A stretch of 64,000 nucleotides of DNA from positions 207,988-271,987 of the forward strand of contig FOFK01000003.1 of the NCBI GenBank assembly GCA_900110975.1, in the 5' to 3' direction. Both the position numbers and the translations under genes were made by a program. Below the pieces are notes generated by a model that was given only the letters and a program-made list of their open reading frames with translations, ran no database searches and was not told the DNA's origin. This document shows, piece by piece, positions 24,813 to 33,534 of this stretch (position 1 is its first letter; each line of letters starts with the position of its first letter). The stretch comes from Lachnospiraceae bacterium RM5 (GTDB lineage Bacteria > Bacillota > Clostridia > Lachnospirales > Lachnospiraceae).

Positions 24813-27200
24813 TTATTTTTTAGTTGTTTTTTTTGTTGTAGCTTTCTTTGTTGCCGGTTTCTTTGCTGTTGTAGCTTTCTTTGTGGCAGCTTTTGTTGCA
24901 GCCTTTTTCTTAGTAGCAGCTGCTTTTGTGGCTGCAGTTTTCTTTGTAGTAGCAGTCTTTGTGGTTGCAGCTTTCTTTGTAGTTGCTTTTATTTTTTCAG
25001 ATACAGGTTTAACTTTTTCAAGTACCTTTGAATATTTAAATATCGAAATAGATAATGCAGGAACATTGATTCTTACTGACTCTTCTCTTCCATCACATTC
25101 ATCTGTCTTTGACTGTTTAAGTCTTGGATTTACAAACTCACCTGTACCGCCAAATTCTTTTTTTGCTGTAGAGAAAATCTCTTTATATTTTCCTTTTAAA
25201 GGAACACCAACTTTATAATTTTCTCTGTCAATAGCTTCAAAGTTACATACAACAAGAAGTAAATCTTCTTCTTTTTCTCCCTTTCTTACGAAAGTAAGAA
25301 TACTCTCTCTTGCTGAAATATTATTTATCCATTCAAAACCATCTGTATGTTCATCAAGCTCATGAAGTGCTTTTTCTTCTTTATATAACTCATTAAGAGC
25401 ACCAACCATTTTCAGAATGTCTTCATTAATATCTGTCTCTTCAGTTTTATTAAATGACCATGCACTCTTTTCAGCACTATCCTGTCCTTTGAAAACAAGT
25501 TTCTTACCTGGATGAACAAATCCATATGCAAGTAAAAGTTTTAAATTATCATATTTTCTTTCTTCAATATCACCAGGCATTATCTCGAAAAGTGATGCAT
25601 TTCCATTAACAAATTCATCTTCATTAATACCAACAATATATTTCTCACTATATTGATATACCATACTAAGCGATAAATCATTATAATTATTTCCACGTAA
25701 ATATGGAGGATTAACCATATAACTTAAGATATCTTTTCTCCAGTTGAAGTTATATTCCAAATCAAATCCTAAATGATCTTCATCAACTTCACCTGTAAGT
25801 TCAGGATATCCTGAATTATCATCTGCAATTGTAATGATTCCATTATATTTATTATGAATAATTGAATTAAAATGCTTGATAAATTCAATACCGTCAAGGT
25901 TATCATTTCCACCGTAAATATTTGGATCCCATTCACCGATTTTCTTATTATAATCAAGGTAAAGGATACTTGCTACATTTACAATTTTAAGTCCATCAAA
26001 ATGGAACTTTTCAATCCACATAAATGCATTTGCAAGAAGGAAACTTGTAACCTCAAGTCTTGCATAATTAAATAATTTTACATTTGAATTAGCATTATAA
26101 CCTCTCTTTGGATTGCTATGTTCATAAAGACAGCTTCCATCATAAGATGTAAGAGCATTATCATTTGGAGCAAATGCATTTGGTGTCCAGTCTAAAATTA
26201 CACCTATATCATTTTTATGTAATTCGTTAACAAATTCCTTGATATTATCAGCATCTCCAAAAATATTTGAAACTGAGTAAAAATAACTCGCTGGACCATA
26301 AGGATTATCTTCTCCGATATATTCAACTATCGGCATAATCTCAACATGTGTATATCCGGCTTTCTTTACATGTGCTACAACTTTTTTAGCAGCAGCCTTT
26401 CCATCAAACTTTCCATCTTCTATATAGTTTGATAAAGATGTTTCATAAATAGAAACAGCCTTTCCATCAAAACCATCTTTATTTTTATCTCTTTTATCAA
26501 TAAAATCTTTATCTTCCCAATCAAAGGAATCTATTGATTTAACAATAGAAGCATCACCAGGAAGACTTTCAATCTTAAATGAATATGGATCTGACTTAAT
26601 AATATTTTCATCACCATTTTTCTTTATCTCGAATTTATAAAGATCCCCTTCTTTAACTCCAGGAATAAATATCTCAAAAATACCTGTATCACCAAGTCTT
26701 GTCATCTGATGAATTCTGCCATCCCAGTTATTGAATTCACCTATAACACTAACCCTCATTGCAGATGGTGCCCATACATCAAATCTTACACCACTTACTC
26801 TGTCAATCTTACATTCATGCGCACCTAAAAACTCATATGCATCATAAAAAATTCCTGCATTTAATTTTCTTAATTCTTTAAAATCCGACATAACATCAAA
26901 TGCATATGGATCAAAGAATTCCCTCTCCCCTTCATCATTTACAACAATAAGTTTATAACTTGGTTTTTTATGAGATTCATATAAATATGCAAAAAAACCT
27001 TCATCATCCATTCTATGCATGTCATAGACTTTTCCGGAAATCTTAATTTTCATTTCACTTGCTTCAGGATGATATGTCTGAATAAGCATCCCTGACTTGC
27101 ACTCATGGACACCTAAAATATCATGAGGATTATCAATATCCGAATATTCAATACCTTCAATAACAGGCCAGTTCATCATATTATATAACTTATTAAACAT
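24813..27200 (-). CDS. GlgB-like protein lacking catalytic residues, with Lys/Ala/Thr-rich tail
   Basis: A 795-residue protein (start at 27200, GGAGG 6 bp upstream) with the branching-enzyme layout: carbohydrate-binding domains (1-225), a GH13 barrel (about 250-640), and a C-terminal beta domain. The residue numbers below count from an ATG four codons upstream. The GH13 residues needed for catalysis are replaced. DW-P-HF reads DWTPNAF (341-347, His lost). The RVDAV nucleophile region reads KIVNV (409-413, Asp lost). The AEES region reads ADDN. The HDEV region reads EDEF (531-534). The last ~75 residues are AATKKA/TTKK repeats like a histone-H1 tail. It may bind glycogen without branching it. 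Confidence 0.85.
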   Translation of the reverse strand: MFNKLYNMMNWPVIEGIEYSDIDNPHDILGVHECKSGMLIQTYHPEASEMKIKISGKVYDMHRMDDEGFFAYLYESHKKPSYKLIVVNDEGEREFFDPYAFDVMSDFKELRKLNAGIFYDAYEFLGAHECKIDRVSGVRFDVWAPSAMRVSVIGEFNNWDGRIHQMTRLGDTGIFEIFIPGVKEGDLYKFEIKKNGDENIIKSDPYSFKIESLPGDASIVKSIDSFDWEDKDFIDKRDKNKDGFDGKAVSIYETSLSNYIEDGKFDGKAAAKKVVAHVKKAGYTHVEIMPIVEYIGEDNPYGPASYFYSVSNIFGDADNIKEFVNELHKNDIGVILDWTPNAFAPNDNALTSYDGSCLYEHSNPKRGYNANSNVKLFNYARLEVTSFLLANAFMWIEKFHFDGLKIVNVASILYLDYNKKIGEWDPNIYGGNDNLDGIEFIKHFNSIIHNKYNGIITIADDNSGYPELTGEVDEDHLGFDLEYNFNWRKDILSYMVNPPYLRGNNYNDLSLSMVYQYSEKYIVGINEDEFVNGNASLFEIMPGDIEERKYDNLKLLLAYGFVHPGKKLVFKGQDSAEKSAWSFNKTEETDINEDILKMVGALNELYKEEKALHELDEHTDGFEWINNISARESILTFVRKGEKEEDLLLVVCNFEAIDRENYKVGVPLKGKYKEIFSTAKKEFGGTGEFVNPRLKQSKTDECDGREESVRINVPALSISIFKYSKVLEKVKPVSEKIKATTKKAATTKTATTKKTAATKAAATKKKAATKAATKKATTAKKPATKKATTKKTTKK

Positions 27201-27355
27201 AGTTTCCTCCATTCTAAAGTCAGTTTATGACTTCATTCACCTTCTCTATATATGTTTCTATTATCTCATATAAACACTTATTTTTCAATTAATTCCTTAA
27301 ATTACAGCAGATTTATTATATATTTATTGCAAATCAATTTTTTCAATTTTCCTCT

Positions 27356-27417
27356 ACATTACTTACATTACTTACATTACTTACATTACTTACATTACTT
27401 ACATTACATGTTACTAG
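27356..27417. repeat. 9-bp tandem repeat (ACTTACATT)
   Basis: About six and a half perfect copies of a 9-bp unit, directly next to the 64-bp array. No ORF is supported here. Confidence 0.9.
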
Positions 27418-27466
27418 TTACTCGCTACTCGTTATCGCTCAAAGAATCCATAGAATTCTTCTTGGT

Positions 27467-27885
27467 AACGTAGATTTTCATTTTTTCTACTTCTACGTTA
27501 CTTGGCCTCGCTTGCGGTTTTTCTTAGTGTAACGTAGATTTTCCATTTTCCTTCCTCTACGTTACTCGACCTCGCTTGTAATTTTTCTTAGTGTAACGTA
27601 GATTTTCCATTTTCCTTCCTCTACGTTACTCGACCTCACTTGCGTTTTTTCTTAATGTAACGTAGATTTTCTCTTTTCCTTTTCCTACGTTACTTGGCCT
27701 CGCTTGCGATTTTTCTTAGTGTAACGTAGATTTCCATTTTTTCTTCTTCTACGTTACTCGACCTCGCTTGCGATTTTTCTTAGTGTAACGTAGATTCTCT
27801 CTTTTACTTTTCCTACGTTACTTGGCCTCACTCGTGATTTTTCTTAATGTAACGTAAATTCCTGTTTTTCCTTCCTCTACGTTAT
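27467..27885. repeat. 64-bp tandem repeat array with internal inverted repeats
   Basis: Six full copies and one partial copy of a 64-bp unit starting AACGTAGATTTTCCATTTTC (27467, 27531, 27595, 27659, 27723, 27787, 27851). Each unit contains an 8-bp inverted repeat, AACGTAGA...TCTACGTT, around a pyrimidine-rich loop, followed by a CTCGCTTGCGATTTTTCTTAG-like linker. The array fills most of the 880 bp between the divergently read glgB-like and yihY genes. Confidence 0.92.
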
Positions 27886-27962
27886 TATTCAGCATAATTT
27901 CTCAAAAGTTATTTTAAAAGATGATTCCTTCCAACTTTCAAAAGATAATTTTTCCTGACTTT

Positions 27963-27991
27963 TTGACATAGATTTGATAATATGATAAAAT
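27963..27991 (+). promoter_or_regulatory. Promoter of the yihY-like gene
   Basis: TTGACA (27963-27968), a 17-bp spacer and TAAAAT (27986-27991) lie 94 bp before the start codon, just past the tandem repeat array. Confidence 0.65.
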
Positions 27992-28084
27992 TTATTGATA
28001 TTTTCTCACAAAATAAAACACGACATATATATTATTGATTTATTGATAAGAAAATTGTGAGGAGAAAATGAGGAGAATATCGAT

Positions 28085-28933
28085 ATGTTAAAAAAAGTGT
28101 ATAGATCTCTTTCAAAATTTATTATTAAAATGGGCAATGACAACATTTCAAGTTATTCTGCAGAATCTGCTTTTTTCTTGATTATGTCAATTGTACCTTT
28201 CTTTTCTATACTCTTAAACTTCGTGAAGTTTCTCCCAATTAGTAAAGAATTGATATTTAGCATTGTAACAAATGTTGTTCCAACACCTATTGCTCCACTT
28301 GCAAACAGCATTTTAACCGAGCTATTTAAAAAGGATACCGGCAGCATGCTTTCTATCTCTATCATTCTTCTTATCTGGCCTGCTGCAAAAGGAATCTTTG
28401 CAATTTCAAAAGGATTAAATGTAATCTTTAATGAAGATGAAAAAGTAAACTTCTTCAAACGACTGATTATATCTATTTTCTATACAATTTTCTTCGTTGT
28501 TGTTATTCTTGCAACTCTTTTATTCTTCGTATTTGGAAACAGAATTAATACAATGATTACAAAAAAATCACCATGGCTTGGTGGTGCTATTAAAGTATTC
28601 TTAGATCAGAAGTTTATTATTATTTTTATAACACTTACGCTTTTCTTTGCATTGACTTATAAACTTGGAAAAGGACTTCGTTCTTCATTCCTTTTATTAT
28701 TCCCTGGCGCAATTTTTTCTGCTTTATCATGGATACTTTTCTCATTCATTTTTTCGCTCTATTACAATAAATTCAGCAGATACTCATACACATACGGTTC
28801 TCTTGCAACAATCATCTTATTAATGGTCTGGCTGTATTTTTGTATGAATTTCTTCTTCATTGGAGCAGAAATAAATTCATGTTTAAAAGCATTTATTGCA
28901 AAAATAAAGAAATTAAAAGAAAGCAAGAAATGA
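28085..28933 (+). CDS. YihY/BrkB family membrane protein
   Basis: A 282-residue membrane protein with about six hydrophobic segments and the family pattern YSAESAFFLIMSIVPFFSILL near residue 20, LIWPAAKG near 97 and YGSLATIILLMVWLYFCMNFFFIGAEIN near 240. This group was once called tRNA-processing RNase BN, which was wrong; its role is not settled and transport is likely. It is the only confident plus-strand gene in the window and has a GAGGAGA site. Confidence 0.9.
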   Translation: MLKKVYRSLSKFIIKMGNDNISSYSAESAFFLIMSIVPFFSILLNFVKFLPISKELIFSIVTNVVPTPIAPLANSILTELFKKDTGSMLSISIILLIWPAAKGIFAISKGLNVIFNEDEKVNFFKRLIISIFYTIFFVVVILATLLFFVFGNRINTMITKKSPWLGGAIKVFLDQKFIIIFITLTLFFALTYKLGKGLRSSFLLLFPGAIFSALSWILFSFIFSLYYNKFSRYSYTYGSLATIILLMVWLYFCMNFFFIGAEINSCLKAFIAKIKKLKESKK

Positions 28934-28952
28934 TATTTTTCCTGCTTTCTTT
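28916..28952 (+). terminator. Terminator of the yihY-like gene
   Basis: A 10-bp perfect stem, AAAGAAAGCA / TGCTTTCTTT, overlaps the last codons and stop of the gene and is flanked by A- and T-rich DNA. It could also stop leftward transcription. Confidence 0.7.
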
Positions 28953-29077
28953 ATTAATACTGTCTTTTATAATCATCAATGATTTATCTAAGTAAAAACC
29001 AAGACTCAATACACATTACTTATTTATGTTATATTCAAGAATAAATACTTCTAAGCCAAAAAACAAAATACAACTCA

Positions 29078-29614
29078 TCATTCATTATCTAATTCATATT
29101 CAAGAACAGATGCATTTTCAGGACTATATTCAAAAAATTCCTGATTAGTCATATCTTTAAAGTATGTATTGATAATACGACAAACCCCGCCATGGCAGAC
29201 AAGCAAAACATTTTCATCTGCTTTATTTTCAATAATTTCTTCTAAAAGTCCATATACCCTGTAAGCAACCTGCATCATTGATTCACCCTTAGGATATTTA
29301 AACGCAAAATTCCTTTTATTATTAAGGAAATCCTCGTTTTTTCTATCAACACCCTCATAAATTCCATAATCCTGTTCAATTAATCTCTCATCAATTTCAA
29401 CCGGAACATTGCAAAAATCAGCAACTATTTTACTTGTTTCAATCGCTCTTTTTAACGGCGAAGAAATAATAAAATCTATATTTTTACCTGCCACAATTTT
29501 TGCTAATTTTTCTGCCTGTTCTCTTCCAACCTTTGTCAATTCAATATCTGTTCTTCCACATACTTTATTTTGTACATTCCACTCAGTTTGTCCATGTCTG
29601 GCTACATATATCAT
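29078..29614 (-). CDS. Histidine phosphatase (phosphoglycerate mutase-like)
   Basis: A 178-residue protein of the histidine phosphatase superfamily. The phospho-histidine motif VARHGQTEWN is at residues 4-13. SSPLKRAIETSKIVA (second Arg) is near residue 50, and the C-terminal catalytic His is in VCHGGVCR near residue 142. The length fits the GpmB / CobC-like phosphatases rather than the glycolytic mutase. The substrate cannot be told, and no cobalamin genes are nearby. Confidence 0.9.
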   Translation of the reverse strand: MIYVARHGQTEWNVQNKVCGRTDIELTKVGREQAEKLAKIVAGKNIDFIISSPLKRAIETSKIVADFCNVPVEIDERLIEQDYGIYEGVDRKNEDFLNNKRNFAFKYPKGESMMQVAYRVYGLLEEIIENKADENVLLVCHGGVCRIINTYFKDMTNQEFFEYSPENASVLEYELDNE

Positions 29615-29647
29615 TTTATCAATTCATCCTTTTTATTCATAAACTAT

Positions 29648-31012
29648 TTAATTCGAAACAAAAGCTATTCCATTTTCATTTGCAAATTTCTCAGCATACG
29701 AACCAGCTTTTCCATAAATAGTTGTAAAATTAACACAATTATCAAATGCTGTGCTATCAATATTAGTTACACTCTCAGGAATTGTAACACTATTAAGTTT
29801 TATGCATGCATTAAAAGCATATTTATCGATATCTGTAACACCATCTGAGATTATAAAATCTGTAATAGCATTACATGACGCCAGCATAGAATCACTAATA
29901 GTTGTTACACCACTTGAAAACGTAACATTTTTCAAAGAAGAACATCTTAAAAAAATTGCAGAGCCAATAGTTTTTACACTGTCAGAAATAGTGACATCTG
30001 TAAGATTTGGACACTCCATAAAAGCCCCATCCTCAATAGTAGTTATATTATCAGGAATTTTAATATTTGTAAGGTTGCTACATTTTTCACATGCACCTTC
30101 ACCTATTGTAGTAACATTATCAGGTAAAGAAAAATCTTCTTTTCCGGCAATTGGATACCATAAAAGAGTAGTTTCCTGTTTGTCATAAAGTATTCCATCC
30201 TTAAATGAAAATTCAGAATTTTCTGAATCTATATCAATATTGGTGAGTTTTTCACATCCGGCAAATGCTGCACACCCAATTTCAGTAATATTAGCAGAAA
30301 TCGAAATGCTTTCCAAATTTTTACAATCATAGAAAACAGATTCACCAATACTTGTAACAGTTTCAGGAATATCTACTGAAGTCAATTTAGTACAACCATA
30401 AAATGTAGAATCTAAAATGCCTGTTATACCTTCTGGAATTTTAACATCTGTTAAACTACTGCATTTTTCAAATGCTCCTTTTTCAATATTTGTAACACTT
30501 TTTGGAATATTTATATCCTTAAGACATTCACAATCTGCAAATGCAAACTCCCCTATTCTTTTTAAATTATCAGGCAAAGAAACATTTTCAACATTTTTAG
30601 ATAACGAAAAAACATTGTCTCCAATATCTGTTATTCCTTTTTCAATAATGATACTACTTATTTTGTTTCTATATTCATACCAAGGAATTGATTCTCTTTC
30701 CATTTGTAAATAATCCGGCATACTTCCACTTCCACTGATAACAAGCACATTTTTTTCATCAATTGCCCACTTAATATCATCATTAAGGTTTCCTTCTTCA
30801 ACAACCTTTCCAAGATCATATTCAGATTGCGAATCATTTTTGCCTGTATTGTTATTAGATGTTTTTTTATTTTCATCAGAAACAGTTTTTTTATTATTTG
30901 AGCCAGAACTCTTTTTTTTATCCTGACCACAACCTGTAAGTGCCACAGAAAACATCATTGTACCTGCAAGGGTAATAACCATAAACCGTTTTGATAAATT
31001 TCTTTTTTTCAT
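29648..31012 (-). CDS. BspA-like leucine-rich repeat lipoprotein
   Basis: A 454-residue surface lipoprotein. The signal peptide ends in the lipobox LTGC (Cys28), followed by a Lys/Ser/Asn-rich linker to about residue 75. At least ten LRR_5 repeats follow, of the form CSSLTDVKIPEGITGI-----F-GC, covering ~110-440. BspA-like proteins bind host or neighbouring surfaces in some gut and oral bacteria. The ligand here is unknown. An AAGGAG site lies just upstream of the ATG. Confidence 0.9.
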   Translation of the reverse strand: MKKRNLSKRFMVITLAGTMMFSVALTGCGQDKKKSSGSNNKKTVSDENKKTSNNNTGKNDSQSEYDLGKVVEEGNLNDDIKWAIDEKNVLVISGSGSMPDYLQMERESIPWYEYRNKISSIIIEKGITDIGDNVFSLSKNVENVSLPDNLKRIGEFAFADCECLKDINIPKSVTNIEKGAFEKCSSLTDVKIPEGITGILDSTFYGCTKLTSVDIPETVTSIGESVFYDCKNLESISISANITEIGCAAFAGCEKLTNIDIDSENSEFSFKDGILYDKQETTLLWYPIAGKEDFSLPDNVTTIGEGACEKCSNLTNIKIPDNITTIEDGAFMECPNLTDVTISDSVKTIGSAIFLRCSSLKNVTFSSGVTTISDSMLASCNAITDFIISDGVTDIDKYAFNACIKLNSVTIPESVTNIDSTAFDNCVNFTTIYGKAGSYAEKFANENGIAFVSN

Positions 31013-31068
31013 TTTTTATATCTCCTTTTTTTATTTTAATACATTAATAATAGTTTTAATAAAGATAA

Positions 31069-31671
31069 TTATCCTTTATTTACATTTTTTTCAATCATTT
31101 CCCAATCAAAACAACGTTTGTAATTTTTATTAGGAAACTCACATTCTTTATTCCACGGGCGGTTATAAACCATTACCTTAAGCATAGGTAAATGATTAAA
31201 AAACTTAAATGCCGCAGGGGAATCCTCAATGGCAACATCAAAATTCATCTTCAAATAATCCTCAAGTTTAAGACTAAAATCAGAATCCGTGCTATAGCTA
31301 TGTCTGCCATATTTGTCTAAACAATAAAGTTTTGCATCCTTTAGTCCCTTATTATCAAGCCACTCTCTTGAAGGTTCATAGGCACTGAAAGGCCTGCCGG
31401 TTATTATAGAAACATCATGACCGCAATTAATCCATTCATTAATTGTTTTAGTTGCACCAACAGTTTCCTCATAAGAAAGCAATGACTCCGGTTTATGTGC
31501 TTCCATCATCATATATTTATATTCTTCATCTGTTAACACAAAGGATTTTTGCAAATTAAAAAAATTTATTTTCTCATATGGAACATCCTTATCAAAAAGC
31601 TCTGCAACCAGCTTTGAAAAATGCTTTGCTGTCTCACAGATACAATCATCAAAATCTACATATATTTTCAT
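31069..31671 (-). CDS. HAD-superfamily 5'-nucleotidase-like protein
   Basis: A 200-residue HAD phosphatase with motif I as YVDFDDCICET at residues 4-14 (nucleophile Asp and acid/base Asp), motif II as SIITGRP near 95, and the motif III-IV segment FDVAIEDSPAAFKFF near 150. It resembles the cytosolic type C 5'(3')-deoxyribonucleotidase family. A dephosphorylating role on nucleotides is inferred from the family. Confidence 0.78.
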   Translation of the reverse strand: MKIYVDFDDCICETAKHFSKLVAELFDKDVPYEKINFFNLQKSFVLTDEEYKYMMMEAHKPESLLSYEETVGATKTINEWINCGHDVSIITGRPFSAYEPSREWLDNKGLKDAKLYCLDKYGRHSYSTDSDFSLKLEDYLKMNFDVAIEDSPAAFKFFNHLPMLKVMVYNRPWNKECEFPNKNYKRCFDWEMIEKNVNKG

Positions 31672-31704
31672 TTTTAAACTCCTATGATAAGAATTTGCAA
31701 CCTA

Positions 31705-32097
31705 CTATATATTAATAACTTCCGGTGCACTTGTAAATGAAGAAAAAGTTGCTGTAGCATTTTCAAAATAAAACACTTCAGTATTTCCATCATCTTCCGA
31801 ATACATATTTCTTAACTCAGGATATGCATCAAGCATAGATTTTTTAGCATCCCTTCTATCATCTTCCTTTAATTTTCCAGCAATTCTTAACCACTTGCTA
31901 TCCTTAAATGCACAAATTTCAACATTAGGATTGTTATGAATTTGCTTTGAAACCTCTTTAACCTTACCTGTTTGTATATAAAGTTTATTTTCAAAAATAT
32001 TAATTGTACCAAAAGGCCTTACTTTTGGCTTATCTCCATCAACAGTCGCAAGATAATAAACCCCTGCTTCTTTCAAAAACTTTTCAACTCTTTCCAT
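31705..32097 (-). CDS. Pyridoxamine 5'-phosphate oxidase-like flavin-binding protein
   Basis: A 130-residue split-barrel protein starting at MERVEKFLKEAGVYYLATVDG. The ATG at 32097 is chosen because AAGGAGG lies 10 bp upstream and the family begins here. Typical features are YLATVDGDKPKVRPFG, KLYIQTGKVKEVSKQI and NPNVEICAF. Members bind FMN or related cofactors. Function beyond redox or flavin binding is not assigned. Confidence 0.88.
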   Translation of the reverse strand: MERVEKFLKEAGVYYLATVDGDKPKVRPFGTINIFENKLYIQTGKVKEVSKQIHNNPNVEICAFKDSKWLRIAGKLKEDDRRDAKKSMLDAYPELRNMYSEDDGNTEVFYFENATATFSSFTSAPEVINI

Positions 32098-32155
32098 TTT
32101 AACATCCTCCTTATTTTCAATTTTTTCAATTTTTTTAATTTCAACATTTATTATA

Positions 32156-33499
32156 TCATAACATATCATTTCCCCTGTTATCAATGCATTCAGTCTCAAC
32201 TTCCAAATCAGCAAGTTTTCCAAACTCATCATGTTCCCATGAATTCATAATACGTTTGATAACCCTGTCAACGTTGTAATCGTTTATTTCCGGCAACATA
32301 AGGAAGAAATGATTCTCACCAATCTGCATAAGAATATCGCTGTTTCTTAAAGATTCCTGCAATATTTTTCTAAGCATCAACATAATCTTTTCCTTCTCAG
32401 CCTTAGATAATTCCTTTGGAATAAAATTTGCGGTAAAAAGCATCTTATATGCTGTACCACGGTATCTTTCCATATATCTTATCATATATTTATATACATT
32501 TCCAAAAGCTTCCTCGCTCATCCACATGGCATTTCTAGGAATGCTTCTTTCCTCTAGAATTTTTGTCAGGACATCAAGACTGATATCCTCAGAAACCGCA
32601 TCAACACTGCTTTCATCTTTGTATAAAGAATATCCATGCTTTCCATTATTTTTTGTATTATATAAAGCTCTGTCACATAATTCAAAAAGCTTTTCAAAAT
32701 CTCTTCCATGATCAGGAACAAATATAGCACCAATAGAGGCACCAAGTGGAATACTCATATCATCTCCCATCATTTTTTTAGCTTCTGATAAAATCTCATT
32801 ATTGATTGCAATAGAAAACTCTTCGATATTCTTTTCATCTTTTAAATTTTCAGCAAAAACCAAAAATTCATCCCCACCAAATCTTCCAAAAACAGAAGAA
32901 AATTTCATAGCATCTCTAAGAACCTTCGAAAATCCGCTAAGAACCTTATCTCCCATTTCATGGCCGTAAATATCATTGACAAGTTTAAACGAATCCAAAT
33001 CAACAATCATAAGTGTACCTGATTTTTCCATACACATCCTGCTAATCTTATCACTTGTAGCATTTTTATTATAAAAACCTGTTAATTTATCTATGGTTGC
33101 TTCTCTTTCAAAATCACGCATCTGGTTGTGGGTCTTAATTGTGGCAGTAACCCTTTGTACTAAAACATCAGGATTAAAGGGCTTTCTTATATAATCTGTT
33201 GCACCAAGAAGTAAGCCCTTTGCCTCCGTACTTTCATTTTCATCTGCTGTTAAAAAAATCACAGGAACATCTTTTCCGGCAGGTGTTTTACGCAGTGCAT
33301 TGAGAGTTTCAAAGCCGTCCATTCCAGGCATTTTCACGTCTAATAAAATAAGGTCAGGAACATCATTTTTGCCAATATAATCGATAAGTGCCTCTCCTGA
33401 TTTCATGGCAGTAACACGCATTTTTGCACGACTAAGAATGTGCCCCGCCATCTTAAGATTTATTTCATCATCATCTACAACAATTACCCAATCAGCCAT
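32156..33499 (-). CDS. Response regulator with GGDEF domain
   Basis: A 447-residue protein. The receiver (1-120) is intact, with VDDDE, LLDVKMPGMDG (phosphoacceptor Asp near 54) and the Lys in IRKPF. The GGDEF domain (about 135-300) has FGRFGGDEFLVF, so diguanylate cyclase activity is likely. About 140 residues follow with no domain I recognise, including a motif region PRNAMWMSEEAFGNVYKYMIRYMERYRGTAYKML. It lies 35 bp after the phosphorelay kinase and is the likely target of its HPt domain. Confidence 0.9.
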   Translation of the reverse strand: MADWVIVVDDDEINLKMAGHILSRAKMRVTAMKSGEALIDYIGKNDVPDLILLDVKMPGMDGFETLNALRKTPAGKDVPVIFLTADENESTEAKGLLLGATDYIRKPFNPDVLVQRVTATIKTHNQMRDFEREATIDKLTGFYNKNATSDKISRMCMEKSGTLMIVDLDSFKLVNDIYGHEMGDKVLSGFSKVLRDAMKFSSVFGRFGGDEFLVFAENLKDEKNIEEFSIAINNEILSEAKKMMGDDMSIPLGASIGAIFVPDHGRDFEKLFELCDRALYNTKNNGKHGYSLYKDESSVDAVSEDISLDVLTKILEERSIPRNAMWMSEEAFGNVYKYMIRYMERYRGTAYKMLFTANFIPKELSKAEKEKIMLMLRKILQESLRNSDILMQIGENHFFLMLPEINDYNVDRVIKRIMNSWEHDEFGKLADLEVETECIDNRGNDML

Positions 33500-33534
33500 C
33501 CTATTCTCCTTTTTTCTTCTGATTTTGAATACTT

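Noticed and set aside
24795..25218. Plus-strand Cys- or Ala-rich ORFs opposite the GlgB-like tail
   Set aside because: They are antisense readings of the AATKKA repeat tail, with no ribosome site or homology.
27467..27885. CRISPR array
   Set aside because: The 64-bp units are repeated end to end with variation throughout. There are no identical repeats with unique spacers, and no cas genes are nearby.
28153..28458. Minus-strand ORF inside the yihY-like gene
   Set aside because: It is the antisense of a well-matched plus-strand membrane protein and has no ribosome site.
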